A DNA stretch of 64,000 bases from Haloferax sp. Atlit-12N (GTDB lineage: Archaea > Halobacteriota > Halobacteria > Halobacteriales > Haloferacaceae): contig NZ_PSYW01000003.1 of NCBI RefSeq assembly GCF_003383095.1, forward strand, positions 124,001 through 188,000, given 5' to 3'. Positions 36,666 to 44,428 of the stretch are shown here, piece after piece. The position numbers and the translations under genes were made by a program. The notes below the pieces were generated by a model, which was given only the letters and a program-made list of their open reading frames with translations, did no database searches and was not told the DNA's origin. The first letter of the stretch is position 1. Each line of letters opens with the position of its first letter.

Positions 36666-36696
36666 CATAGAATTGTAATTTTGAATTGATTCTATG
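36666..36696. promoter_or_regulatory. Inverted repeat CATAGAAT-N15-ATTCTATG
   Basis: Perfect eight-base arms enclose an AT-rich spacer. It could be a stem-loop or a binding site at a promoter. It lies in the gap with the TCCG dyads and has no adjacent intact gene start. Confidence 0.4.
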
Positions 36697-36850
36697 CGGA
36701 GTGCCACGGATATATCTCGGACGCAACTTCGACTGGCCGGACTGAAAGACCACCGCGAGAGAGAGCAATCAAAAACTCGATACTGCACTATTTAGGCTTC
36801 TACCAGCCATATACGGACGGTTCAGTTCGAGAACCGGAGACAGACACTTG

Positions 36851-36865
36851 TCCGGCCATACCGGA
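36851..36865. promoter_or_regulatory. Dyad TCCG-N7-CGGA, copy 5
   Basis: TCCGGCCATACCGGA is identical to the reverse complement of the 26517-26531 site except for one spacer base. It lies 40 bases beyond the stop codon of the Gfo/Idh gene, an odd place for an operator of any intact gene. Confidence 0.5.
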
Positions 36866-36904
36866 TGCCTTTCCGGCGTGAGCGACTGACCGACCGACCG
36901 CGGC

Positions 36905-38002
36905 TCACCACGACGTGATTGGAACCTCACGGAGCGGTCCCGGAAGCGGGATATCGACCGTCGAATCGGTGTAGTGCGAGAGGTAGAACCCGACGATGAT
37001 TTCGAGCGAACGAGTCGCCGCGACGCCGGGCGAGTAGTTCTCCGCCTGTCCGTCGAGGAGGTCCTGTACGTGGGCCGCCGCGTTGGCGAACGACCCCTTG
37101 TAGTCGGACTCCCACGTCCACGCGCCCTCGATACCGGGGAGCGGTTGCTCGACGTGTTCGCCGTCTTCGAGTGACCAGTAGCGCCACTCGCCGTCGTCGT
37201 TGTTCATGTAGAGTTTGCCCTCCGTGCCGATGAAGCTCAGCGTCATCGAGGAGACGTCGCGCGGAATCGTGCAGTCCACGGTGACGAACGTGCCGTCGTC
37301 CATGACGACGTGCCCGCCGCCGCCGGCGTCGACGACCGACTCCGTGGCGTCCAGCGCGTCGAGCGCCTCGTTCTCCCCGGTGATGTGCCCGCTTACCCGC
37401 GACGCCCGCGCGTCGAGGAGGTAGACGAGCGTGTCGAGGACGTGCGTGGAGTTCCGCATGAGTTCCATCCGGTACTGCGCGCTCACGGACTTCACGTCGC
37501 CGAGGATGCCCTCCTCGCGGACGAGGTCACGGAGTCGCCGAAGCTTGTCGGTGAACCGAAAGGAGTGGTTGATGACGAGTTCCGCGTCGGTCTCGTCGCA
37601 GACGTCGACCATCTCCTCGGCGTCGCTGACGGACGACGCGATGGGTTTCTCGCACCAGATGACCGAGGGGTCGGCGGCGGAGCGCGCGGCGTCGACGACG
37701 TGGTCGCGGTGGAGGAACGACGGCGTGCAGACCGACACGACATCGAGGTCCTCGGCTTCGAGCATCGCCTCGTGGCCGACGTACCGGCGGTCCGCGGGGA
37801 TGTCCCACGCCTCGCCGAAGGTGTCCAGTTTCGACTCGTCCACGTCGGCGACGGCGACGAGTTCGATATCGTCGGTCGCGGCGTAGCCGCCCGCGTGGCT
37901 CGCGTCGATTTTCTCTCTGCCGATGGCCTCCTCGTCGTGCATGCCGAGGATGCCCATCCCTGCGATACCGCCCGTGCCGATGATGCCTGCGTGGTAGGTC
38001 AT
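36905..38002 (-). CDS. Gfo/Idh/MocA-family oxidoreductase
   Basis: The 365-residue protein has an N-terminal Rossmann domain (GIIGTGGIAGMGILG), a DVDESKL segment at the end of beta-2 and the family motif CEKPIASS near residue 125. A C-terminal alpha/beta domain for sugar binding and dimerisation follows. Members oxidise or reduce sugars, inositols or sugar acids with NAD(P). It lies between the rhamnose and GH105 genes, so a role on a pectin-derived sugar is plausible, but no substrate residue is diagnostic. Confidence 0.88.
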   Translation of the reverse strand: MTYHAGIIGTGGIAGMGILGMHDEEAIGREKIDASHAGGYAATDDIELVAVADVDESKLDTFGEAWDIPADRRYVGHEAMLEAEDLDVVSVCTPSFLHRDHVVDAARSAADPSVIWCEKPIASSVSDAEEMVDVCDETDAELVINHSFRFTDKLRRLRDLVREEGILGDVKSVSAQYRMELMRNSTHVLDTLVYLLDARASRVSGHITGENEALDALDATESVVDAGGGGHVVMDDGTFVTVDCTIPRDVSSMTLSFIGTEGKLYMNNDDGEWRYWSLEDGEHVEQPLPGIEGAWTWESDYKGSFANAAAHVQDLLDGQAENYSPGVAATRSLEIIVGFYLSHYTDSTVDIPLPGPLREVPITSW

Positions 38003-38096
38003 GGTGTCTTCTGTCGCTCGCGTTCGTTCGTCAATGTTCGCCGGAGCGCATAACTGTGGTGTCGGCCCAGAAAGAGTCGAGAAGGATACCGGGAGG

Positions 38097-39164
38097 TTAG
38101 TCGAGCGCGGCCGCGGCCATGAGGAACCAGCCCTGCCCGTAGGGCGTGTCCGTCAGGGGTGCTTCGGGGCCGCCCGGCGGCCCAGCGACGCGGTTGACTG
38201 CGCCGTCCTCGCCGACGACGCGGGAGACGGCCGCAAGTCCGTCTTCGGCGGGTTGGCGGTAGGTCTCCTCGTCGAGGATGCCGAGGTCGATGCCGCGGGC
38301 GAACGCGTAGGCGAACATGAGCGTCCCCGACGACTCAAGCGGCGTGTGCGGGTCGTCGACGAGGTTGTGCCAGAAGCCGCTACCGTCCTGCAGCGGGAGG
38401 AGCGCCTCGCAGTGCGACCGGAACAGGTCGACGAGGTCGTCGCGCTTCGGGTGGTCCTCGGGGAGCCGTTCGAGCACGTCAGCCGACGCGGCGGCGGCCC
38501 AGCCGTTGCCGCGGGCCCAAAACGCGCCCTGCGGGTAGTGGTTCGGCTGTTCGACCCAGATGTGACGGAACAGGCCCGTGTGGCCGTCGCGGAGGTGCGC
38601 GGCGTGAATCAGAATCTGCTCGACCGCCTCGTCGAAGGCGTCGTCGTCGCCCGCGGCCTCGCCGTAGCGCGCGAGGAACGGGCACATCATGTAGACGGAG
38701 TCGATCCACAGCGACTTGATGCCCGCGAGTTCGGGGTCGTGGTGGGGGATACCTCCGTCTTCGGTTCGCTCGAAGGACAGAAGAGACTCGTAAGCGCGCT
38801 CGGCCGCCTCGAGGTAGCGGTCCTCGCCCGTGCTGTCGTAGAAGTCGAGGACGCCGTGGCCGATGGCGGTGCTGTTGTTCGTGTTCATGCACTTCTTGAC
38901 GGTCAGCTCCCAGCTCGCCTCGTACTCGCGACCGTGGCTGAAAACCTCAATCGGATAGCTCGGGCCGTAACTCAACTGCCCGGCGTCGTTCTGGGTCGCC
39001 ACCGCGGTGTCGACGAAGTGCTTCGCGCGCTCGACCGACTCGTCTCCACCCTCGGCGAGCAGGCCGTTGATGGCGACGCCGGCAATCCACGACTGTCCGT
39101 CGATGTCCAACGACCGGAGATACGACGCGGCGCGCTGGACTGGTGTAGGCTCGTCTGTTGGCAT
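38097..39164 (-). CDS. GH105 unsaturated rhamnogalacturonyl hydrolase
   Basis: The 355-residue protein is an (alpha/alpha)6-barrel enzyme of the YteR/YesR type. The catalytic-aspartate segment WIDSVYMMCPFLARYG and the WARGNGWAA motif match those of characterised members. It removes the unsaturated galacturonyl residue from rhamnogalacturonan disaccharides made by lyases. There is no signal peptide, so it works inside the cell. The open frame extends 46 codons upstream without similarity; MPTDEPTPVQRAA is chosen. It is divergent from an IclR gene with a palindrome and TATA box in between. Confidence 0.9.
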   Translation of the reverse strand: MPTDEPTPVQRAASYLRSLDIDGQSWIAGVAINGLLAEGGDESVERAKHFVDTAVATQNDAGQLSYGPSYPIEVFSHGREYEASWELTVKKCMNTNNSTAIGHGVLDFYDSTGEDRYLEAAERAYESLLSFERTEDGGIPHHDPELAGIKSLWIDSVYMMCPFLARYGEAAGDDDAFDEAVEQILIHAAHLRDGHTGLFRHIWVEQPNHYPQGAFWARGNGWAAAASADVLERLPEDHPKRDDLVDLFRSHCEALLPLQDGSGFWHNLVDDPHTPLESSGTLMFAYAFARGIDLGILDEETYRQPAEDGLAAVSRVVGEDGAVNRVAGPPGGPEAPLTDTPYGQGWFLMAAAALD

Positions 39165-39302
39165 GAGTACAGTACCCACACGAACACGTGCGAGGATGAA
39201 AAATGTATCCCATGCCGTCGCGCCACCACCTGACGGCGGCCGTGCGCGCCGGTCGGGCAGCCAGTCCGAAACCGAGGAGCGCTCGTTCGTCGTAACAAAC
39301 AC

Positions 39303-39319
39303 GTTCCCCAGGCGGGAAC
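39303..39319. promoter_or_regulatory. Candidate IclR operator GTTCCC-N5-GGGAAC, copy 1
   Basis: Perfect six-base arms sit directly upstream of the TATA box of the IclR gene at 39353. Related elements occur at 43896, 44050 and 44115. The location between two divergent genes (GH105 and IclR) fits joint control and autoregulation. Confidence 0.6.
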
Positions 39320-39320
39320 A

Positions 39321-39329
39321 GATATATAC
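39321..39329 (+). promoter_or_regulatory. TATA box of the pectin-cluster IclR gene
   Basis: GATATATAC is centred about 28 bases before the ATG at 39353, so the transcript is probably leaderless. Confidence 0.6.
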
Positions 39330-39352
39330 GGCTCGGGTCCGACTGTCACACC

Positions 39353-40126
39353 ATGACCCCCCAACCGAACAAACGCCCCGGCCGAACGATCCGCTCGGTC
39401 CAGATAGCGTTCAATATCATCGACCTCCTGCAGGAGGAGGCGGGCATCGGGGTGACGCGAATCGCCGACGAGCTCGGCCACTCGAAGAGCACGGTCCACA
39501 GCCACCTCCGAACGCTCGAAGAGCGGCGCATCATCGTCCGCGAGGGCGACGGCTACCGTCTCGGTCTGCGCTTTCTCAACGTCGCCTCGCACGTCCGCGA
39601 CCAGATAGGCAACTTCGACATCGTCCAAAAGGAGGTCGACTCGCTGGCCGAGGAGACGGGCGAAATCGTCCAGTTCGGCGTCGAGGAGTACGGGATGGTC
39701 TCGTACCTCCACAAGGCGCAGGGCGAACACGCCGTCGAGACGCTGTCGCGGGTGGGAACCCAACAGCCGATGTACTCCACGTCGCTCGGCAAGACGATTC
39801 TCGCGTACCTCCCTCCCGAGCGTATCGAGGAGATCGCGGCGGCGATGGAGTACGAACCCAAGACGGCGAACACCATCACCGGGCCCGAGGAATTGTTCGA
39901 GGAACTCGAGACCATCCGCGAACAGGGGTACGGCATCGACGACGAGGAGAACATCAACGGCCTGCGCTGCGTCTCCGCGCCGGTCAAGAACGACGAGACA
40001 ATCCTCGGCGCAATTAGCATCACCGGCCCGTCGAGTCGGTTCACCGAGGACCGCCTGCACGGCGAACTCGCGGACTACGTCCGGAGCGCCGCGAACGTCA
40101 TCGAACTGAATACGAAGTTCTCCTGA
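39353..40126 (+). CDS. IclR-family transcriptional regulator of the pectin/uronate cluster
   Basis: The 257-residue protein has an N-terminal winged helix (VQIAFNIIDLLQEEAGIGVTRIADELGHSKSTVHSHLRTLE) and an effector domain with a MYSTSLGKTILAYL segment and a C-terminal GPSSRFTEDRLHGELADY block. It is divergent from GH105 and convergent with a semialdehyde dehydrogenase gene. A perfect 6-5-6 palindrome lies next to its TATA box. It is the likely regulator of the 38-46 kb genes and perhaps of the transporters beyond. The inducer may be a uronate or keto-deoxy sugar acid. Confidence 0.88.
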   Translation: MTPQPNKRPGRTIRSVQIAFNIIDLLQEEAGIGVTRIADELGHSKSTVHSHLRTLEERRIIVREGDGYRLGLRFLNVASHVRDQIGNFDIVQKEVDSLAEETGEIVQFGVEEYGMVSYLHKAQGEHAVETLSRVGTQQPMYSTSLGKTILAYLPPERIEEIAAAMEYEPKTANTITGPEELFEELETIREQGYGIDDEENINGLRCVSAPVKNDETILGAISITGPSSRFTEDRLHGELADYVRSAANVIELNTKFS

Positions 40127-40145
40127 GCGCGGAGGGGCCCGCGGC

Positions 40146-41597
40146 TCAGTAGTTCTCGTAGATGGTCTTCACCGAGGAGAAGAAGTCGAGGCCGGCGTCG
40201 CCCTGCTCGCGGTACGTGTTGGTGGACGAGTCCTTGTAGCCGCCGAAGGGGACGTGGAGTTCGAGGCCGGTCGTCTTCTCGTTGATTTTCGCGACGCCCG
40301 CTTCGACCTCGTTGACGAAGCGCTTGCCTTCGCTGAGGTCCTGCGTGACGATGCTGGCCGACAGGCCGTAGTCAACGTCGTTGGCGAGGTCGAGCGCGTC
40401 CTCGAACGAGTCGGCCTTGACGACCGCCAGCACGGGGCCGAAAATCTCCTCTTGGGCGATGCGAGCGTCGTTTTCGACGCCGGAGAACACGGTCGGCTCG
40501 ACGAAGTAGCCGTCGTCGTAGTCGTCGCCGGAGAGTCGGCTGCCGCCGGCTTCGAGCGTCGCGCCCTCCGAGGCACCGATGTCGATGTATTCGAGCGTCG
40601 AAGAGAGTTCGTTCTCGGAGACGTGCGGGCCCATGTCGGGGTCGTCGAGGCCGTCGCCGACGACGAGCGACTCGGCGTAGTCAGAGACGGCCGCGACGAA
40701 CTCGTCGTACACGTCCTCGTGGACGATGGCGCGCGAGGTGGCCGTACACGACTGGCCGGTCGTCCCGAACGCGCCGACGCCGACGGTCTCGGCGGCGTCT
40801 TCGATGTCCGCGCTGGGCATCACGACGGTCGGGTTCTTCCCACCCATCTCACACTGGACGCGCTTGAGGTCGACCGCGGCCGTCTCGGCGACCATCGTTC
40901 CCACGGCGGTGCTGCCGGTGAAGGAGACGCCGTCGATGCGCTCGCTCTCGATGAGCGGGCCGCCGACCTCGCTGCCGGAGCCGGTGATGGTGTTCGCCAC
41001 GCCGGCCGGGAGGCCCGCGTCGTCGAGGCATTCGAGGACGATGGAGACGACGGCCGGAGCTTCGGACGCCGGCTTGAGGACGACCGTGTTTCCGGCGGCG
41101 AGCGCCGGGGCGAGCTTCCAGACCGGGATGGCGATGGGGTAGTTCCACGGCGTGATGAGCGCGACCGTGCCGAGGGGTTCGTGCTTCGTGTAGAGGTCCT
41201 TTCCGGGGGCGCTGGCGGACTTGACGGTGCCGCCGAAGTCCCGAGCCTTCGCGCCGTAGTAGTGGAAGATGTCGATGGCGCGCTGTACCTCGCCACCCGC
41301 CTCGGAGCGCGTCTTGCCCTCCTCGCGGACGAGTACCTCGGTCGCCTCTTCCTTCCGGGCTTCGAGGTTGTTGCCGGCCTCGCGGAGAATCGCGCCGCGG
41401 GACGGGCCGGGTGTCGACGCCCACTCGTCCTGCGCGGCGACGGCCGCGTCGAGCGCCGCCTCGACGTCCGCTTCGGAGGACGCCGGGTGGATACTGACGA
41501 CTTCGTCGGCCGCCGCGGGGTTCGTCACTTCGAACGTCTCTCCCGACTGGGAGTCTGTCCATTCACCGTCGATGAAGTTACCGTAAGTTCTCGACAT
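40146..41597 (-). CDS. Aldehyde dehydrogenase, candidate 2-oxoglutarate semialdehyde dehydrogenase
   Basis: The 483-residue protein is a full ALDH: ITPWNYPIAIPVWKLAPALAAGN, a TGSTAVG cofactor loop, the catalytic-glutamate CEMGGKNP segment and the catalytic cysteine in FGTTGQSCTATSR, ending with the usual PFGGYKDS region. In oxidative uronate and pentose pathways such an enzyme oxidises 2-oxoglutarate semialdehyde to 2-oxoglutarate. The DapA-family and uronate dehydrogenase genes nearby support that role. MSRTYGNFIDGEW is the family-like start; 14 extra upstream codons are rejected. Confidence 0.87.
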   Translation of the reverse strand: MSRTYGNFIDGEWTDSQSGETFEVTNPAAADEVVSIHPASSEADVEAALDAAVAAQDEWASTPGPSRGAILREAGNNLEARKEEATEVLVREEGKTRSEAGGEVQRAIDIFHYYGAKARDFGGTVKSASAPGKDLYTKHEPLGTVALITPWNYPIAIPVWKLAPALAAGNTVVLKPASEAPAVVSIVLECLDDAGLPAGVANTITGSGSEVGGPLIESERIDGVSFTGSTAVGTMVAETAAVDLKRVQCEMGGKNPTVVMPSADIEDAAETVGVGAFGTTGQSCTATSRAIVHEDVYDEFVAAVSDYAESLVVGDGLDDPDMGPHVSENELSSTLEYIDIGASEGATLEAGGSRLSGDDYDDGYFVEPTVFSGVENDARIAQEEIFGPVLAVVKADSFEDALDLANDVDYGLSASIVTQDLSEGKRFVNEVEAGVAKINEKTTGLELHVPFGGYKDSSTNTYREQGDAGLDFFSSVKTIYENY

Positions 41598-41738
41598 TCG
41601 TCCTAGCCATGCACACCCATCACTAAGTAAGCTTCTCATGCCGAACGGCGAGGTTCGCCGCGCGCTCCTGACCGTCGCAAGGCGTGGGAGAAGCGAACTC
41701 GTGAGGTTCGGAAGGGATACCGACGAGGCGCCGCCGCC

Positions 41739-42647
41739 TCAGAGCAGGAACTGGAGGACGACGAAGAGCGTCGCGACCGAGACGGCGGTGGTGGCGAACA
41801 CGTTCATCGACGCGAGGTCGGCGTCACCACCGAGTTCGTTCGCGTAGATGAACGACGAGACGGCGGTCGGCGTCGCGAGCATCGTCACGCCGGCTTGGAC
41901 CGTCGTCCAACTCGACGCGAGCGTCGAGAACACTGCGAAGGCGACGAGCGGCATCAGGATGACCTTGCTGCCGACGACGGCCCCGACGGTGCGGAAGTCG
42001 AACGACTCGGCGGAGACGGTGAGCGACGCGCCGATGGAGAGCAGCGCCACGGGGAGGGCGAGCGAGGCGAGCGCGTCGAGGCCCGTCACGAGAACGCCGG
42101 GGACGCCGAGACCGAGCCCGGAAAAGGAGAGTCCCAGCACGAGCGCCGGGATGACCGGCGTCTTGAGCACGCCGACGAACTCCTCTTTGAACGACACGTC
42201 GGCACCGTTGACGAGCACGAGAACGGTGATGGTGAGCGGGACGTGAGTGAGTGCGCCGACGCCGAGGATGACACTCGCCTTCGCCGTCGTCAGCGAGCCG
42301 AACGTCGAGGCGACGAGCGGCAGGCCGAGGAAACCGAGGTTCGAGTAGTACGACTGGACGATGGCGACGCTCCGGACCGAGTCGGGCGACACCCGGCGGT
42401 GGACGACCCACCCGACGGCGAGCATCGTGAAGAGGACGAGCCAGAAGCCCACGAGGAGCGTCGGCTCGATGACCTCGCGAATCGGCTGGTCGTACGTCGA
42501 GGTGAACACGAGCGCGGGGAGCGCGAAGGCGAACGCGAAGAACGTGAGTTTGTCGCGGCGGCTACTGTCGAGGAGGCCGAGACGCTTCGCTAGCGCCCCG
42601 AGGCAGAGCACCCCGAGCATGTAGCCCAGATTTGCGGCGACGGTCAT
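41739..42647 (-). CDS. AEC-family transporter (auxin efflux carrier type)
   Basis: The 302-residue membrane protein has about ten spans with an internal repeat and begins MTVAANLGYMLGVLCLGALAKRLG. The NLGFLGLPLVASTFG motif and the C-terminal TPTAVSSFIYANELGGD motif are typical of AEC carriers, which move organic anions such as malate or sugar acids. Between semialdehyde dehydrogenase and SGNH genes it may take up or release a uronate or keto acid. An 84-codon upstream extension is rejected because it is proline/arginine-rich and starts inside the next gene. Confidence 0.85.
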   Translation of the reverse strand: MTVAANLGYMLGVLCLGALAKRLGLLDSSRRDKLTFFAFAFALPALVFTSTYDQPIREVIEPTLLVGFWLVLFTMLAVGWVVHRRVSPDSVRSVAIVQSYYSNLGFLGLPLVASTFGSLTTAKASVILGVGALTHVPLTITVLVLVNGADVSFKEEFVGVLKTPVIPALVLGLSFSGLGLGVPGVLVTGLDALASLALPVALLSIGASLTVSAESFDFRTVGAVVGSKVILMPLVAFAVFSTLASSWTTVQAGVTMLATPTAVSSFIYANELGGDADLASMNVFATTAVSVATLFVVLQFLL

Positions 42648-42745
42648 ACCCTTCCATCGAACAGGGGGGTCCTTCCGTGTTACGCTCGCGGAGATTCCGT
42701 TCGGGTAATTCGACCACGAGAGCGCCTGAGTCGAGCATATCCCAG

Positions 42746-43783
42746 TTAATCGTCCATGAGAGATTCGAGCTCGCGCGCGAGGCGCTCCCCGATGCGAATC
42801 ATCGCGTCGTCGCCGGGGTGGACGAGGTCGGTCGTCATCCCGCTGGCGGTCGGCAGGAGGTCGGGGCCCTCCACGAGGTGGACGTTGTCGTAGCCGCACT
42901 CGTCGACCACGTCACGAAGGTGCTGGCGGAACGTCTCGGAGAGCGTCGCTTCCTCGTGGTCGCGCTTGTACTCGCGCACGTGCGGGAACAGTGTGATGCA
43001 GGCGACGGGTTTCGTCGGGTTCGCCGCGGCGACGGTCTCGACCATGTCCGCGGCCCGTTCGCGGAACTCGTCGGGCGAGAACCGACCGACCATGTTCACC
43101 GACAGCGAGAGCGTCGCCACGTCCCAGTCGTCGCGGGCGGCGATGTGCTCGGCCATCGCAGGGTCACAATAGGCGGTCCCGCAGGAGCCGAGGTTTATCG
43201 GGTCCGCTCCGAGTCTCCGGGCCGTCTGGTTGACGTACGTGAGCATCTCCGCCGACGGGTCCTCACCCTCGGTAATCGACGTGCCGTACGCGAGGTATCG
43301 GAGGCTTGGCACCTCGTCTGCGGTCGGCGGCCGCCGCGCGCCCTCGACGTCGTGGTAGTAGATGTGGCCGCCGCGGTGGTCGCCGGGGAAGACGAGCCGG
43401 CACACCTCGGGCGCGTAGCGCATCTCGCCGGTGGCGTCGGGGTCGAGGTCGGAAAGCGATTCCGGGGGAGACAGTTCGACTGTCTTCGGTTCCGGCCCGA
43501 GCGTGAACTCCTCGCCCGCCGCCTGAAAGTCCCCCCAGAACGGCCGGACGAGGCTGTCGCGCTCCTCGGAGGAGAGCGTGATACGGACCGTCCCCTCCTC
43601 TGGGACGAACCGTATCTCGGTCCCCGCCGGGTGAGACATCCGCGTCTGCGCGCCGGTGTTCAGGCCGCTCCTGACCGCCTCCGGAACGCGGAGCAATCGA
43701 AGTCCCTCGCGGGGTCGAACCCGCTGGAGCGCCCTGACGTTGTGGAACTGAATGTCGTCGTGCTGGATATCGTCGTGCTGCAT
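42746..43783 (-). CDS. SGNH/GDSL-type hydrolase, candidate carbohydrate esterase
   Basis: The 345-residue protein has an N-terminal beta-rich domain (about 50-140) and a C-terminal SGNH domain. Catalytic blocks are GTSITEG with the nucleophile serine, GSCGTAYCDPA, a NMVGR asparagine block and DLVHPGDDA with the Asp-His pair. Such two-domain esterases remove acetyl groups from plant polysaccharides, which fits a pectin locus. No signal peptide is seen. The first residues (MQHDDIQHDDIQFHN) hold a small direct repeat, and the true start could be further in. Confidence 0.82.
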   Translation of the reverse strand: MQHDDIQHDDIQFHNVRALQRVRPREGLRLLRVPEAVRSGLNTGAQTRMSHPAGTEIRFVPEEGTVRITLSSEERDSLVRPFWGDFQAAGEEFTLGPEPKTVELSPPESLSDLDPDATGEMRYAPEVCRLVFPGDHRGGHIYYHDVEGARRPPTADEVPSLRYLAYGTSITEGEDPSAEMLTYVNQTARRLGADPINLGSCGTAYCDPAMAEHIAARDDWDVATLSLSVNMVGRFSPDEFRERAADMVETVAAANPTKPVACITLFPHVREYKRDHEEATLSETFRQHLRDVVDECGYDNVHLVEGPDLLPTASGMTTDLVHPGDDAMIRIGERLARELESLMDD

Positions 43784-43895
43784 ACCGTGTGAGTCTCGCA
43801 CACGCCACACCTACTTATCGCTACCTCCGGCGACCGACGCGCGGCGATGGGCGCGACGGAGCTGGACGGAGACTGACGCCGAATTGGCATCGTCG

Positions 43896-43912
43896 GTTCC
43901 CGAGGCGGGAAA
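43896..43912. promoter_or_regulatory. Candidate IclR operator, copy 2 (GTTCCCGAGGCGGGAAA)
   Basis: The inner 15 bases TTCCC-GAGGC-GGGAA differ by one base from the site upstream of the IclR gene (39304-39318). It lies about 115-130 bases before the SGNH start and abuts a further palindrome. Confidence 0.6.
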
Positions 43913-43934
43913 ATTACAGACATATGTTTGTAAT
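43913..43934. promoter_or_regulatory. 22-base near-perfect palindrome centred on ACATATGT
   Basis: ATTACA-g-ACATATGT-t-TGTAAT is symmetrical at 20 of 22 positions and starts one base after the previous site. It could bind a second regulator or architectural protein. No other copy was noticed in the window. Confidence 0.5.
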
Positions 43935-44049
43935 ATATTGGCGACTATAGCGCCGAATTCACGCGTACGTCGTATGGGTCACACAGCCGATCAAAATCTC
44001 AAACCCACTAAACACCATCATAAGCCCACTTAGAGTCCAAAACTCCTGA

Positions 44050-44066
44050 GTTCGCCACCGGGGAAC
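44050..44066. promoter_or_regulatory. Candidate IclR operator, copy 3 (GTTCGCC-ACC-GGGGAAC)
   Basis: Seven-base arms match at six positions. The element shares the GTTC...GAAC frame and 17-base length with the IclR-proximal site at 39303. Confidence 0.5.
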
Positions 44067-44114
44067 GCAAAACCCATCCAGAGTGAATAATTGGGCACAA
44101 TTCGCCGAATGTTC

Positions 44115-44131
44115 GTTCCCCACCGGCGAAC
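44115..44131. promoter_or_regulatory. Candidate IclR operator, copy 4 (GTTCCCC-ACC-GGCGAAC)
   Basis: It has the arms of copy 3 exchanged, so the two sites are mirror images apart from the central three bases. They are 65 bases apart, start to start. Confidence 0.5.
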
Positions 44132-44428
44132 AAAATAGGCTGTGACGCCGACCTCGTGCGGTCAATCTCGGGGATATAGTCGCTCAACTGCCGGAATTAA
44201 GGGTGCATCGCGATTGTTTCGGGTCGGCAGTCCGGCGAGACACGAACGGACCAGTGAGGCGTGAAAACGTCTCAACAGCGAAGCGAGGGAACGGCGAGGC
44301 GACGAAAAATGGGGTAGGACGCTTCCAACGGATGTCGTCGGGCGGCGTCAGACAGGTGTGGTGAGCGTGGTCAGTCGGTGTCGTTGCGGTCGGAACCGTC
44401 GGTGTGCGCGCCGGTCGAAGTCGCCGAT

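Larger units (their letters stand above)
36365..36904. other. 540-base gap with four operator-like dyads and an SDR remnant
   Basis: The gap lies between the 3' ends of the mutarotase gene (plus) and the Gfo/Idh gene (minus). It contains four TCCG-N7-CGGA dyads (36384, 36517, 36538, 36851), a stranded SDR tail (36381-36428), an inverted repeat at 36666-36696 and AT-rich promoter-like patches around 36660-36700 and 36705-36715. No intact gene could be found. It may be the promoter and end of a gene whose middle has been deleted. Confidence 0.55.
43784..44428. other. 645-base control region with three operator-like palindromes
   Basis: No gene is visible. Upstream of the SGNH gene lie a GTTCCC-type site (43896-43912), a 22-base palindrome (43913-43934) and two more GTTC-type sites (44050-44066, 44115-44131). 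The DNA around 43930-44110 is AT-richer than the surroundings. This is much more regulatory DNA than a single esterase gene would need, and a lost gene is possible. Confidence 0.55.
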
